DNA of 64,000 nt from Micromonospora sp. FIMYZ51 (GCF_038246755.1 NZ_CP134706.1:3472001-3536000); one strand, 5' to 3'; numbered from the stretch's first letter, positions 42,992-52,224 are shown. Notes: generated by a model not told the origin, from the sequence alone. Made by a program: numbers and translations.

Positions 42992-44329
42992 ATGGTGAGC
43001 GCAATGGTGCCGGTCACACCGGACGACGGCGAGCTGTGGCGGTTGGCCGTGCGCACGCTCGACGACAACTGGGAGCACGACCACACCGTGCCGTCGCGCA
43101 CCCTCTACCCGCACCAGTGGAGCTGGGATTCGGCGTTCATCGCGATCGGCTGGGCGCACGTCCGTCCCGAGCGCGCCTGGGCGGAACTGACAAGCCTCTT
43201 CGCCGCCCAGTGGGGCGACGGACGGGTGCCGCACATCGTGTTCAACCCGGCGGTGTCCGGCGACGCGTACTTCCCCGGGCCGGGGTTCTGGGCCTCGGCA
43301 ACGGTCGCGGGGGCACCCCCGGTGGCCACCTCGGGTCTGGTCCAGCCGCCGGTGCACGCCCTCGCGGCGTGGCACGCGTACCGCCGGGCACCGTCGGAGT
43401 CGGGCCGCGCCGCGCTGGGTCGGCTCTACCCGCGCCTGGTGGCGCAGCAGCACTATCTCGCCACCCGGCGCGATGTCGGCGGCGCCGGGCTGGCCAGCAT
43501 CGTGCATCCGTGGGAGTCCGGGCTGGACAACAGCCCCGCCTGGGACGAGCCGATGGCCGCCGTGCCGGCCGAGTTGGCGGCGCTGCGCGCGTACCGGCGG
43601 CGGGACCTGGCGCACGCCGACGCCGCGCACCGGCCCACCGACCTGGACTATGCCCGGTATGTCGCGATCGTCACCGCCTACCGGTCGGTCGGCTACCGCG
43701 ACGACGGTCTGGCCGACCGGCATCCCTTCCTGGTGGAGTGTCCGCTGTTCAACGCGGCGATGGGCGCCGCCGAGCACGCGCTCGCGGGGATCGCCGCTGA
43801 GATCGGTGCGGATCCCGGCCCGCACCGGGAGCGCGCGGCCCGCATCACCGCAGCGGTGCTGGACCGGCTGTACGAGCCGACGACCGGCACCTTCCACCCG
43901 CGTGACCTGCGCACCGATCACCGGACGCCGGCCCGTACGGTGCTCGGCCTGACGCCGTTGATCCTGCCCGACCTGCCGGCGCGGCAGGTCGAGGCGATCC
44001 TGGTCGAGGCGGGCTCGGCCCGGTTCGGGCTCGCCGCCCGGATGACCCGCCCGTTGCCCAGCCACGACCGCACCGCCACCGACTTCGAGCCGCTGCGCTA
44101 CTGGCGCGGCCCCAGCTGGATGAACATCAACTGGCTGGTCCGGCACGGCCTGGTCGCGCACGGCCAACCCGCGCTGGCGGCCGGACTGCGAAGCTCGATG
44201 ATCGAGTTGGCGGCCCGGGCCGGCTGCCACGAGTATTTCCATCCGGAGACCGGCGCCGGCCTCGGCTCGCCGGCCTTCGGCTGGACCGCGGCGCTGCTGC
44301 TGGACGTGCTGGCCGCCGACGGCCGGTGA
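42992..44329 (+). CDS. GH63-like glycoside hydrolase (glucosyl/mannosyl-glycerate type)
   Basis: This 445-aa (alpha/alpha)6-barrel protein has YPHQWSWDSAFIAIGWA, HPWESGLDNSPAWD (general-acid Asp), YWRGPSWMNINWL and HEYFHPETGAGLGSPAFGWTAA (second catalytic Glu), the motif order of bacterial GH63 mannosylglycerate/glucosylglycerate hydrolases. These recycle compatible solutes on relief of starvation or osmotic stress. The ATG follows TACGGT by ten bases. It lies 22 bases before phoU. Confidence 0.82.
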   Translation: MVSAMVPVTPDDGELWRLAVRTLDDNWEHDHTVPSRTLYPHQWSWDSAFIAIGWAHVRPERAWAELTSLFAAQWGDGRVPHIVFNPAVSGDAYFPGPGFWASATVAGAPPVATSGLVQPPVHALAAWHAYRRAPSESGRAALGRLYPRLVAQQHYLATRRDVGGAGLASIVHPWESGLDNSPAWDEPMAAVPAELAALRAYRRRDLAHADAAHRPTDLDYARYVAIVTAYRSVGYRDDGLADRHPFLVECPLFNAAMGAAEHALAGIAAEIGADPGPHRERAARITAAVLDRLYEPTTGTFHPRDLRTDHRTPARTVLGLTPLILPDLPARQVEAILVEAGSARFGLAARMTRPLPSHDRTATDFEPLRYWRGPSWMNINWLVRHGLVAHGQPALAAGLRSSMIELAARAGCHEYFHPETGAGLGSPAFGWTAALLLDVLAADGR

Positions 44330-44351
44330 CCCGCAGGCGAGGGAGAGAGCG

Positions 44352-44996
44352 ATGGCTCGGGACAACTACGACGAGCAGCTCGACCGGCTCACCGGTGTGC
44401 TGGCGACGATGAGCCGGGACGCCGGCGCGGCGATCCGGGGTGCCAGCGCGGCCCTGTTCGACGTCGACCGGGCCACCGCCGAGGCGGTGCTGGCCGGCGA
44501 CGCCGTGCTGGACCGGCATCGGGCCGAGGCGGAGGCGTTGGTCCCGCAGGTGCTGGTCCGGCACCAGCCGGTCGCCTCCGATCTGCGGCTGGTGGTGTGC
44601 GCGCTGCGGATCGCCGCCGCCCTGGAACGGATGGGGGACCTCGCCGTGCACATCGCGAAGGTGGTCCTGATGCGGTATCCGGTCGGCGTGGTCCCGGAGC
44701 CGGCGGTGCCGGTGCTGACCACCATGGCGGAGGCGGCGGCCCGGATGGCGGAGAAGACCGCGGTCGTGCTGGCCACCCGGGACCAGTTGGCCGCCACCCA
44801 GCTCGGGCTCGACGACGACGAGGTGGACGCCGCCGAGAAGCGCCTGCTGTCGCTGCTCGTCTCCGGCTGGCCGTACGGCGTGGAGTCGGCGATCGACCTG
44901 GCCCTGGTCGGCCGCTACTACGAGCGGTACGCCGACCACGCGGTGAACGTCGCACGGCAGGTGGTGTTCCTGGTCACCGGAACGATCCGGCTCTGA
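44352..44996 (+). CDS. phoU: Phosphate transport regulator PhoU
   Basis: This 214-aa protein is two three-helix bundles each with an E-R-x-x-D metal-binding signature (ALERMGDLAVHIA and YYERYADHAVNVA). It links Pst to the Pho two-component system. ATG follows GGGAGAG. It precedes pstS, and the pstS promoter with PHO box lies between them. Confidence 0.93.
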   Translation: MARDNYDEQLDRLTGVLATMSRDAGAAIRGASAALFDVDRATAEAVLAGDAVLDRHRAEAEALVPQVLVRHQPVASDLRLVVCALRIAAALERMGDLAVHIAKVVLMRYPVGVVPEPAVPVLTTMAEAAARMAEKTAVVLATRDQLAATQLGLDDDEVDAAEKRLLSLLVSGWPYGVESAIDLALVGRYYERYADHAVNVARQVVFLVTGTIRL

Positions 44997-45003
44997 CCCC
45001 CAA

Positions 45004-45025
45004 GTTCATTTTTCGTTCACCTGGA
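45004..45025 (+). promoter_or_regulatory. PHO box upstream of pstS
   Basis: GTTCATTTTTC (45004-45014) and GTTCACCTGGA (45015-45025) are two 11-bp direct-repeat units matching the GTTCACC-type PHO box of Streptomyces PhoP. It starts 8 bases after phoU and 87 bases before the pstS start. Confidence 0.8.
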
Positions 45026-45111
45026 GCCGGGAGTCCGGCTACCTACGCCTCCTAGCTTGACTCGCGTACGGCCCGGACGGGCTGATGCACCCCGATAGAG
45101 AGGCTTACCTG

Positions 45112-46188
45112 GTGAACCGCAACGTGCTTTCGCGGCGCGTCCTCGCTGGCGTCGCGCTTGCCGCGCTCGCGCTTACCGGCTGTGGTAGCAACGACAACGG
45201 CACAGAGCCGGTCGCGAACGGCGGCGACAGCGCCTACGCGAACCTGTCCGGCGAGTTGAAGGCGTCCGGCGCCAGCTTCCCGGACGCGTACTACCAAGAG
45301 GTCATCGAAGCCTTCAAGGGCGAGGCCTCCGGCGTGACCGTCACCTACAACGCGACCGGCTCGGGCACCGGCAAGAAGCAGTTCGGTGAGGGCCTGGTCG
45401 ACTTCGCCGGCACCGACAGCCTGGTGAAGGACTCCGACGGCGTGGCCGCCGGTTCGTTCCTCTACGTGCCGACGGTGGCGGCGCCGATCACCGTCTCCTA
45501 CAACCTGTCGGGCGTCGACAAGCTCCAGCTCAGCCCGGAGACGCTCGCCAAGATCTTCCAGACCGACATCAAGACCTGGGACGACGCGGCCATCAAGGCG
45601 GACAACCCGGGAGTCGAGCTGCCGAACACCCCGATCGTCGTGGCGCACCGTTCGGACGGCTCGGGCACCACCAGCAACTTCACCAAGTACCTGGAGGCAG
45701 CCGCCGGAGGAACCTGGAAGCTCGGCAGCGGTGACACCGTGGCCTGGCCGGCCAGCACCCAGGGTGGCGAGAAGAACACCGGCGTCGCGCAGATCGTGCA
45801 GCAGACCAATGGTGCCGTGGGCTACGTGGACCTGAGCGACGCCAAGGCCACCGGCCTGAAGTTCGCCGCCATCAAGAACAAGGACGGCCAGTTCGTCGAG
45901 CCCACGCTCGAGGGCACCACCGCCGGCCTGGAGGGTGCCGAGATCGCCGACGACCTGAGCTACAACCCGCTCAACGCCGCCGGTGCCACCTCGTACCCGA
46001 TCACCGCGCCGACCTTCATCATCGTGCAGACCTCGTACGGCGACGCCGCCAAGGCCGAGCTGGTCAAGGGCTTCCTCACCTACCTGCTCAACGACGGCCA
46101 GGAGCTGGCCAAGGAGATCGACTTCGCGCCACTGCCGGCCTCCCTCAAGGAGAAGGCGCTGGCCCAGGTCGACAAGATCCAGGGCTGA
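45112..46188 (+). CDS. pstS: Phosphate-binding lipoprotein PstS
   Basis: This 358-aa protein has a lipobox LALTGCGS (Cys about 24), then the PstS fold with the phosphate-loop GSGTGKKQF and RSDGSGTTSNF. GTG at 45112 follows AGAGAGG and gives a short signal peptide (RNVLSRRVLAGVALAALAL). High-affinity phosphate capture at the outer membrane-lipid face. PHO box upstream and a strong hairpin downstream. Confidence 0.94.
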   Translation: MNRNVLSRRVLAGVALAALALTGCGSNDNGTEPVANGGDSAYANLSGELKASGASFPDAYYQEVIEAFKGEASGVTVTYNATGSGTGKKQFGEGLVDFAGTDSLVKDSDGVAAGSFLYVPTVAAPITVSYNLSGVDKLQLSPETLAKIFQTDIKTWDDAAIKADNPGVELPNTPIVVAHRSDGSGTTSNFTKYLEAAAGGTWKLGSGDTVAWPASTQGGEKNTGVAQIVQQTNGAVGYVDLSDAKATGLKFAAIKNKDGQFVEPTLEGTTAGLEGAEIADDLSYNPLNAAGATSYPITAPTFIIVQTSYGDAAKAELVKGFLTYLLNDGQELAKEIDFAPLPASLKEKALAQVDKIQG

Positions 46189-46216
46189 TCAGGAACAAGA
46201 TCGCTACGGCGGTCCG

Positions 46217-46250
46217 GCCAGGGACGGGATCACACGATCCCGTCCCTGGC
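46217..46250 (+). terminator. 15-bp hairpin between pstS and pstC
   Basis: GCCAGGGACGGGATC and GATCCCGTCCCTGGC pair perfectly around ACAC. There is no U tract, so read-through is expected: an attenuator or 3' stabiliser that leaves pstS mRNA in excess over pstCAB, as often seen in Pst operons. Confidence 0.8.
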
Positions 46251-46273
46251 GGGGTCCCTGAGCTGGAGTGAAG

Positions 46274-47263
46274 ATGACCTTGACGAACAAGTCCCCCTCC
46301 CGGTCGACGCTGACCCAGCGCGACGGCAGCGCCGTCGGCGACCGCATCTTCTCCTGGTGGACGCTCGGTACCGGCCTGCTGGTGCTGGCGATCCTCGGGC
46401 TGATCCTGATCACCACCGTCCGGGAGGCGTGGCCCGCGTTCGACGCGATGGGTTTGCGTTTTCTCACCGAGCGGATCTGGGACCCGAACCCGGCGACCGG
46501 CGAGGCCATCTTCGGCGCGCTGTCGTTCGCCTACGGCACGGCGATCTCATCGCTGATCGCCCTGATCTTCGCGGTGCCGGTGTCGGTCGGCATCGCGCTG
46601 TTCCTCACCGAGCTGGCGCCGCGCCGGCTGCGCGGACCGGCGGTGACCGTGATCGACCTGCTCGCCGCCGTGCCCTCGGTGGTCTTCGGACTCTGGGGCA
46701 TCCTGGTCGTCGCGCCCGCCATGGTCCCGGTCTACAAGTCGTTCCACGACATTCTCGGCGGCATTCCGGTGCTCGGTAACCTCTTCGGTCCGGTGAGCAG
46801 TGGCCGCAACTTCATGACCGCCGGCCTCATCCTGGCGATCATGGTCACGCCGATCATCACCTCGATCACCCGTGAGGTGTTCAGCACCGTCCCGCGCGCC
46901 GACAAGGACGCCGCCCTCGCGCTCGGCGCCACCCGCTGGGAGATGATCCGGGGCGCGGTGTTTCCGCACAGCTTCGGCGGCGTGGTCGGCGCGGTGATGC
47001 TCGGCCTCGGCCGGGCCATGGGGGAGACCATCGCGGTGGCGCTGGTCATCGGCGGTGCCACGAACATCACCGCCAACCTGTTCGCCCCCGGCAACTCGAT
47101 GGCCGCCGTCATCGTGCAGCAGTTCGGTGAGTCCACCGGCACCTTCACCGCGGCCCTGATCGGTCTGGGCGTCGTGCTCTTCGCGATGACGGTGCTGATC
47201 AACGTGCTCGCCCAGACGGTCGTCCGTCGGGCCGAGGCCCGGATGAAGGGAAGCGTCGCGTGA
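46274..47263 (+). CDS. pstC: Phosphate ABC permease PstC
   Basis: This 329-aa permease has about six membrane helices (GTGLLVLAILGLILITTV; ISSLIALIFAVPVSVGIALF; PVFGLWGILVV-type) and the ATPase-contact loop DAALALGATRWEMIRGAVFP. ATG at 46274 follows GGAG. It overlaps pstA by GTGA. Confidence 0.93.
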   Translation: MTLTNKSPSRSTLTQRDGSAVGDRIFSWWTLGTGLLVLAILGLILITTVREAWPAFDAMGLRFLTERIWDPNPATGEAIFGALSFAYGTAISSLIALIFAVPVSVGIALFLTELAPRRLRGPAVTVIDLLAAVPSVVFGLWGILVVAPAMVPVYKSFHDILGGIPVLGNLFGPVSSGRNFMTAGLILAIMVTPIITSITREVFSTVPRADKDAALALGATRWEMIRGAVFPHSFGGVVGAVMLGLGRAMGETIAVALVIGGATNITANLFAPGNSMAAVIVQQFGESTGTFTAALIGLGVVLFAMTVLINVLAQTVVRRAEARMKGSVA

Positions 47264-48174
47264 CCGTCGCCGCACCACCGGCCACCCGCTCGGCCCCGAG
47301 GGGTCCCGACCTGACCCGGGCGGCCCTCTCCGGCCGCCGCCGCTTCACCAACCACCTCGCCACGGCCGCCATCTGGGGTGCCGTGCTGCTCGCCGTCGTC
47401 CCGCTCGCCCTGGTGACGTACACCGTCATCGGCAAGGGCGGCGGGGTGATGAGCCTGTCCTTCCTGACCGAGGACATCCCGAACTCGTACCGTCGTGAGG
47501 GCGGCGGGATGGCACCGGCGATCGTCGGCACCCTGGTCATCACCGGGATGGCCGCGCTGATGGCCATCCCGCTCGGCGTCTTCGGCGCGGTCTACCTCAA
47601 CGAGTACGGCAAGCAGCGACCGCTGGCCCGGATCATCCGGCTGATGGCCGACGTGATGACCGGCGTGCCGTCGATCGTGATGGGTCTGTTCATCTACATC
47701 TCCTGGGTGCTGCTCGTCGGCGAGCAGACCGGCTTCGCCGGTGCGCTGGCCCTGGCCTGCCTGATGCTGCCGGTGGTGATCCGCAGCAGCGAGGAGATGC
47801 TCCGGCTGGTCCCGGACGAGCTGCGGCAGGCGAGCATGGCGCTTGGGGCCCGCAAGTGGAAGACCACCCTCACCGTGGTGCTGCCGGCGGCCATCTCCGG
47901 CATCACCAGCGGCTCGCTGCTGGCGGTCGCCCGCGCGGCCGGCGAGACCGCGCCGATCATCATCGTCACCGGCATCGTCTTCGCACCGAACTGGAACCTG
48001 TTCAGCGGCTCCAACACCGCGCTGCCGGCGCAGATCTTCCGCAACGCCAGCACCTCGTTCCCCGCCGCCCAGGACCGGGCCTGGGGGGCGGCCCTGACGC
48101 TCATCGTGATCGTGCTCGGCTTCACGATCATCGCCCGATTCATCTCAAGCCGGTTCGCCATCAAGGAGCGCTGA
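47260..48174 (+). CDS. pstA: Phosphate ABC permease PstA
   Basis: This 304-aa permease has membrane helices including [21 protein letters not shown] and [25 protein letters not shown], and the contact loop [23 protein letters not shown] start overlaps pstC; 1-base gap to pstB. Confidence 0.93.
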   Translation: MTVAAPPATRSAPRGPDLTRAALSGRRRFTNHLATAAIWGAVLLAVVPLALVTYTVIGKGGGVMSLSFLTEDIPNSYRREGGGMAPAIVGTLVITGMAALMAIPLGVFGAVYLNEYGKQRPLARIIRLMADVMTGVPSIVMGLFIYISWVLLVGEQTGFAGALALACLMLPVVIRSSEEMLRLVPDELRQASMALGARKWKTTLTVVLPAAISGITSGSLLAVARAAGETAPIIIVTGIVFAPNWNLFSGSNTALPAQIFRNASTSFPAAQDRAWGAALTLIVIVLGFTIIARFISSRFAIKER

Positions 48175-48175
48175 C

Positions 48176-49039
48176 ATGGCCAGCAACGACACCGACCTGA
48201 CCACCCGCCCGTCCGTCGCGGTGCACGCGGCCGGCACCACCGCCTCCGGTGCGGAGGCCGCCGGCGCGCCGGTGATGCAGCTGCACGACGTCAGCGTCTA
48301 CTACGGCAGCTACGAGGCGGTCCGCGGCACCACGATGCCGATCCAGCAGAACCAGGTCACGGCGATGATCGGGCCGTCCGGCTGCGGGAAATCCACGGTG
48401 CTGCGGGCGCTGAACCGGATGAACGACCCCATTCCCGGGGCCCGGGTCAGCGGCGAGGTCCTCTTCCACGGCCAGGACCTGTACGCCAGGGACGTCGACC
48501 CGATCCAGGTGCGCCGACGCATCGGCATGGTGTTCCAGAAGCCGAACCCGTTCCCCAAGTCCATCTTCGACAACGTCGCCTACGGGCTGCGGATCAACGG
48601 CATCAAGGGCCGCCTCGACGACCACGTGGAGGAGGCGCTGACCCAGGCCGCGCTCTGGGACGAGGTCAAGGACAAGCTCCGCAAGAGCGCCCTGGCGCTC
48701 TCCGGCGGCCAGCAGCAGCGGCTCTGCATCGCCCGGACGATCGCGGTCAAGCCGGAGGTCATCCTGATGGACGAGCCCTGTTCGGCGCTCGACCCGATCG
48801 CCACGGCGAAGATCGAGGACCTCATGTTCGAGCTGACGAACGACTACACGATCGTGATCGTCACGCACAACATGCAGCAGGCCGCGCGGGTCAGCCACTA
48901 CACCGCGTTCTTCACCGCCGAGGTGGACGAGCAGCAGGTGCGGCACGGCCGGCTGGTCGAGTTCAGCCAGACCGGCAAACTCTTCACCAACCCCGCCGAC
49001 AAGCGTACGGAGGACTACATCACCGGCCGCTTCGGCTGA
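48176..49039 (+). CDS. pstB: Phosphate ABC ATPase PstB
   Basis: This 287-aa ATPase has Walker [10 protein letters not shown] (about 65-73), [12 protein letters not shown], Walker [13 protein letters not shown] and [12 protein letters not shown], the last typical of PstB. A long Ala/Gly-rich N-terminal segment of about 35 residues is extra compared with other PstB proteins. Confidence 0.95.
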   Translation: MASNDTDLTTRPSVAVHAAGTTASGAEAAGAPVMQLHDVSVYYGSYEAVRGTTMPIQQNQVTAMIGPSGCGKSTVLRALNRMNDPIPGARVSGEVLFHGQDLYARDVDPIQVRRRIGMVFQKPNPFPKSIFDNVAYGLRINGIKGRLDDHVEEALTQAALWDEVKDKLRKSALALSGGQQQRLCIARTIAVKPEVILMDEPCSALDPIATAKIEDLMFELTNDYTIVIVTHNMQQAARVSHYTAFFTAEVDEQQVRHGRLVEFSQTGKLFTNPADKRTEDYITGRFG

Positions 49040-49062
49040 GCCGGAACCGGAACCGGTACGCG

Positions 49063-49890
49063 ATGAACAACCTCGTCGGGGCCGCCCCGGGTGACCGTCG
49101 GTCCGACGGACGTTTCGTGCTGCTCGTGGTGGACGACGACGAGAGCGTCGGCGCCGCGCTGGTGAGCGAGCTGGCCGAGCACCGGGTACGCGGACACCAC
49201 TACCCGCACGCCGCCGAGGCCCTGCTCGCCGCGGGCGCCCTGCAACCGGACGCGGCGGTGGTCGCCGCCGGGCTGGCCAGCATGAACAGCACCGAACTGG
49301 TGCGGCTGCTGGCCCGTCGGGCCGGTATTCCGACGGTGGTCGGGGTCGGCGACGACGACGGCGGGACGGCGGCGGCCGGCCTCAAGGCGGGCGCCACGGC
49401 CGGCGTACGGCGACCGTACCGGGCCGAGGAGGTGCTGCCGATCCTGCGGGCGATCCGCCCGGACGGCGCCGCCGCGCTCGACCCGCCGATCGAACTCGGT
49501 GGGCTGCGGGTGGACCCGTCGACGTTCGAGGCGCACCTGCACGGGCGGCTGGTGGCCCTGCCGATGAAGGAGTTCCGGCTGCTGTACTTCTTCATGAGTC
49601 ACGCCGAGCGGACGGTCACCCGGGAACAGTTGCTGGCTGCCGTCTGGGGCGGGATCGCCGACGACACGTCGAACACCCTCACCGTGCACATCAAGCGGCT
49701 GCGGCGGCGGCTCGCGCTGGACGGAAGGCAGCCGCCGATGATCGTGACCGTACGCGGCCTGGGTTACCGGTTCGTGCCGGCCGCGCCGAACTCAGCCGAG
49801 CAGAATGAAGATCGGGGCGCCGACGAGCGGACCGAGCAGCGTACCCGCGATCACCTGGCCCACGGTGTGGGCGCCCAACCGAACCCGTGA
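49063..49890 (+). CDS. OmpR-type regulator with degenerate receiver
   Basis: This 275-aa protein has an N-terminal receiver-like domain (RFVLLVVDDDESVGAALVSE; acidic pair retained) in which the phospho-acceptor position is Ala (AVVAAGLAS in place of a V-x-x-D motif) and the Lys is Arg (VRRPYRAEE). The C-terminal winged helix is intact (LPMKEFRLLYFFMSH; SNTLTVHIKRLRRRL; VTVRGLGYRFVP). Phosphorylation-independent control, as in GlnR, is likely. Directly after pstB (23 bases). The last about 30 residues overlap the end of the convergent PAP2 gene by 99 bases. Confidence 0.85.
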   Translation: MNNLVGAAPGDRRSDGRFVLLVVDDDESVGAALVSELAEHRVRGHHYPHAAEALLAAGALQPDAAVVAAGLASMNSTELVRLLARRAGIPTVVGVGDDDGGTAAAGLKAGATAGVRRPYRAEEVLPILRAIRPDGAAALDPPIELGGLRVDPSTFEAHLHGRLVALPMKEFRLLYFFMSHAERTVTREQLLAAVWGGIADDTSNTLTVHIKRLRRRLALDGRQPPMIVTVRGLGYRFVPAAPNSAEQNEDRGADERTEQRTRDHLAHGVGAQPNP

Positions 49891-50406
49891 CCAGCCCACC
49901 AGCCCGATCAGGGCCAGCAGCGGGGTGAGCGCCGGGCCGAACAGGTAGCCCAGGGCGGCCACCGAGGCGGCGCAGATCGCCGCGTGGGCGCTCAACTTCC
50001 AGACCTGGTTGACCGCGCCGATGGCGGCCACGATTGCGAACATCGCCACCACCAGGGCCACCAGCGGGCGCGGCGCGCCGAGCAGCACCAGCAGCGCCAG
50101 GCCGACCAGCACCGAGACCAGCCCGTGCAGCAGCGGCCGGCGGCGCTGGGCGCGTACCCCGATGTGGTGGTCGGTCAGCTGACCACGTCGTACGCCCCAC
50201 CAGATGATCCCGTACGGGATGACGGAGCAGAACAGCACGGCCAGCGCACCCCAGCCGAGCCCCACCGCGAGGGCCGGCGCGGTGCTGTGCACGGCGACCA
50301 CCACGGGCAGCAGCGCGGCGAACACGGCGGGCGCGAACACCTCGGTGCTGGTCCGGGCCAGCCGGTACGAGGCGGACCGGGTGCTCGGGTCGACAACGGT
50401 GGGCAC
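49792..50406 (-). CDS. PAP2-superfamily phosphatase-like membrane protein
   Basis: This 204-aa protein has several membrane helices (VFAALLPVVVAVHS; ALVVAMFAIVAAIGAV) and a degenerate PAP2 triad: SAHAA in place of PSGH and SRVRLGAHTVGQV in place of SRxxxGxH-x3-D. A role in lipid phosphate metabolism or signalling is possible. GTG at 50406 is preceded by TACCGT and six bases on the minus strand (leaderless type). Its end overlaps the regulator gene. Confidence 0.8.
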   Translation of the reverse strand: MPTVVDPSTRSASYRLARTSTEVFAPAVFAALLPVVVAVHSTAPALAVGLGWGALAVLFCSVIPYGIIWWGVRRGQLTDHHIGVRAQRRRPLLHGLVSVLVGLALLVLLGAPRPLVALVVAMFAIVAAIGAVNQVWKLSAHAAICAASVAALGYLFGPALTPLLALIGLVGWSRVRLGAHTVGQVIAGTLLGPLVGAPIFILLG

Positions 50407-50503
50407 GGGCCAACGGTACGGGTCGGCTTCCGCCGGTGGGGCCGGTCCGTTTGCCGGGGCCGGGCGGGGGTAACCAGCGCGGCGCTGACGAACGGAGGGC
50501 GAC

Positions 50504-50890
50504 GTGCGGTTTCCCCTTTTCGTCGACGCGGTGTCCCGCCGCTCGGGCCTGCCGCCCGACCTGGCCGCGGCGGTCTGCCGGGCGGTGTTGCAGACCGTGG
50601 TGGAGCGGATGACCGACCCGAGCACCGACCCCACCGGCCCAAGCACCGACCCGACCGGTTACCTGCCGGCCGAGTTCGACACCGGCGCGCCGCACGGGCC
50701 GGAGGAGTTCCTGCGCCGGGTCGGCGAGCGGGCCGGGGTGGACGAGCGGACTGCGGGCATCGGTGCGGCGGCGGTCTTCGGCACGCTGCGCGAGGCGGTC
50801 ACGGTCGACGAGTTCCAGGAGATGGTCGCCCGACTGCCCACCACCCCCGACGGTTCGACCGACCCGCTGGCCGGACCCGGCGGGCGGTAG
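50504..50890 (+). CDS. DUF2267 protein
   Basis: This 128-aa protein has the DUF2267 layout (FVDAVSRRSGLP, ADVDERTAG-like GVDERTAGIGAAAVFGTLREAV, EFQEMVARLP). The family is acidic and of unknown function. A DPSTDPTGPSTDPTG tandem insertion (about 38-52) encoded by near-perfect 15-21 bp repeats is unusual for it. Confidence 0.75.
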   Translation: MRFPLFVDAVSRRSGLPPDLAAAVCRAVLQTVVERMTDPSTDPTGPSTDPTGYLPAEFDTGAPHGPEEFLRRVGERAGVDERTAGIGAAAVFGTLREAVTVDEFQEMVARLPTTPDGSTDPLAGPGGR

Positions 50891-50951
50891 CCGGCCCGGA
50901 CGGGAGCCCCTGCCGGACGCGGGGTCGGCGACGGCCGTTAGGCTGCCCGCC

Positions 50952-51434
50952 GTGGCAGGTCTGTTGCGGAGTATGGCGGCCCGCGTCGGCGCGGCGATTC
51001 CGACCCCCCGGCGTGCCGGGCCGACCCCGGCCCGGGTCGCGCGGCCCCGCCAGGTCAACGCGCTACAGCGCCGCGAGTTGTCGTACGCTCCGGAGCCCGA
51101 CGGGCAGGCCGACCCGGGTGAGATCGTCTGGACCTGGGTGTCCTACGAGGACGACCCCCGCCAGGGCAAGGACCGGCCGGTGCTGGTGGTGGGCCGGCAG
51201 AGCCGGACGCTGTTCGGGCTGATGCTGTCCAGCCAGCGGGACCGCGATGGCGAGCGGCACTGGCTGGCCCTCGGCCCCGGCGAGTGGGACCGGGAGAAGC
51301 GGCCCAGCTGGGTGCGGTTGGACCGGGTGCTGACGATGCGCGAGGACGCCATCCGGCGCGAGGGCGCGGTGTTGGACCGGACCCGGTTCGACCGGGTCAG
51401 CCAGGCCCTGCGTGCTGGCTACGGCTGGCACTGA
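50952..51434 (+). CDS. PemK/MazF-like protein (no antitoxin seen)
   Basis: This 160-aa protein has a basic N-terminus and a PemK-like beta-barrel (GEIVWTWVSYEDDPRQGKDRPVLVVG, LMLSSQ, W-x-R-LDRVLTM). Such domains are RNases when paired with an antitoxin; none is adjacent, so it may be a stand-alone member. GTG 50952 follows TAGGCT by seven bases (leaderless type). Confidence 0.78.
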   Translation: MAGLLRSMAARVGAAIPTPRRAGPTPARVARPRQVNALQRRELSYAPEPDGQADPGEIVWTWVSYEDDPRQGKDRPVLVVGRQSRTLFGLMLSSQRDRDGERHWLALGPGEWDREKRPSWVRLDRVLTMREDAIRREGAVLDRTRFDRVSQALRAGYGWH

Positions 51435-51491
51435 GTCAGCTGAGGCGGTGCCTCGCCGGGGCGCGCCCGCACGGCGTGTTCGTCCCTGTCG

Positions 51492-52139
51492 TCAGCACTC
51501 GGCGAGGTACGCGGTGTCGCGTAGCGCCCGGCCGCTCCGGCCCGACCCGAGCCCCTTGGCCTCGTACATCGCCGCGTCGGCGCGGTCGAGCGCCTCGCTG
51601 AGCTGGGTCCCCTGCACCGGTGCCAACCCGACCGAGGCGGTCACCCGCAGGGTCAACCCACCCAGCGGGATCGGCGCGGCGAGCATGTCGTAGAGCCGTC
51701 GGGTGGCCTGGTCGATCCACCTGCGGTCGAGCGTGGGGCTGGCCAGCAGCCCGGCGAACTCGTCACCACCGAGCCGCCCCACCGGGTTGTCACCGGCGAA
51801 GGCGGCCAGCCGCTGGGCGACGTGGATCAGGACGTGGTCACCGGCCGAGTGGCCATACCGGTCGTTGATCTGCTTGAAGTCGTCCAGGTCGAGCACCACC
51901 GCGACCAGCGGGCGGCCGGTGCCGTCGGTGAGCAGCGCCGCGGCGAGACGGTAGAAGGCCCGCCGGTTGGGCAGGCCGGTCAGCGGATCGTGGCTGGCCG
52001 CGTGTCGTTCGGCGGCCAGTTCGGCGCGGAGCCGACCGATCTCCGCCTCGGCGCGTACCGCCCGGCGACCCAGTTGCCAGGAGGAGAGCAGGGCACCCGC
52101 GGCGCAGATGCCGGACGCGACGGTAAGCGGATCCGGCAC
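51492..52139 (-). CDS. GGDEF diguanylate cyclase
   Basis: This 215-aa protein has a short N-terminal hydrophobic segment (LTVASGICAAGALLSSWQLG), a coiled linker and an intact GGDEF active site (GRLGGDEFAGLL). No RxxD inhibitory site lies at the usual position. It likely makes c-di-GMP. GTG start follows GGGAGGGG. Confidence 0.9.
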   Translation of the reverse strand: MPDPLTVASGICAAGALLSSWQLGRRAVRAEAEIGRLRAELAAERHAASHDPLTGLPNRRAFYRLAAALLTDGTGRPLVAVVLDLDDFKQINDRYGHSAGDHVLIHVAQRLAAFAGDNPVGRLGGDEFAGLLASPTLDRRWIDQATRRLYDMLAAPIPLGGLTLRVTASVGLAPVQGTQLSEALDRADAAMYEAKGLGSGRSGRALRDTAYLAEC

Positions 52140-52224
52140 CGACCCCTCCCTTCGCCCCCGGCGCACCGTCCAGCGCTGCCAGACACCTCGTTTCCCCTGG
52201 TGGCGGCCAGGTTCACGTAACAGA

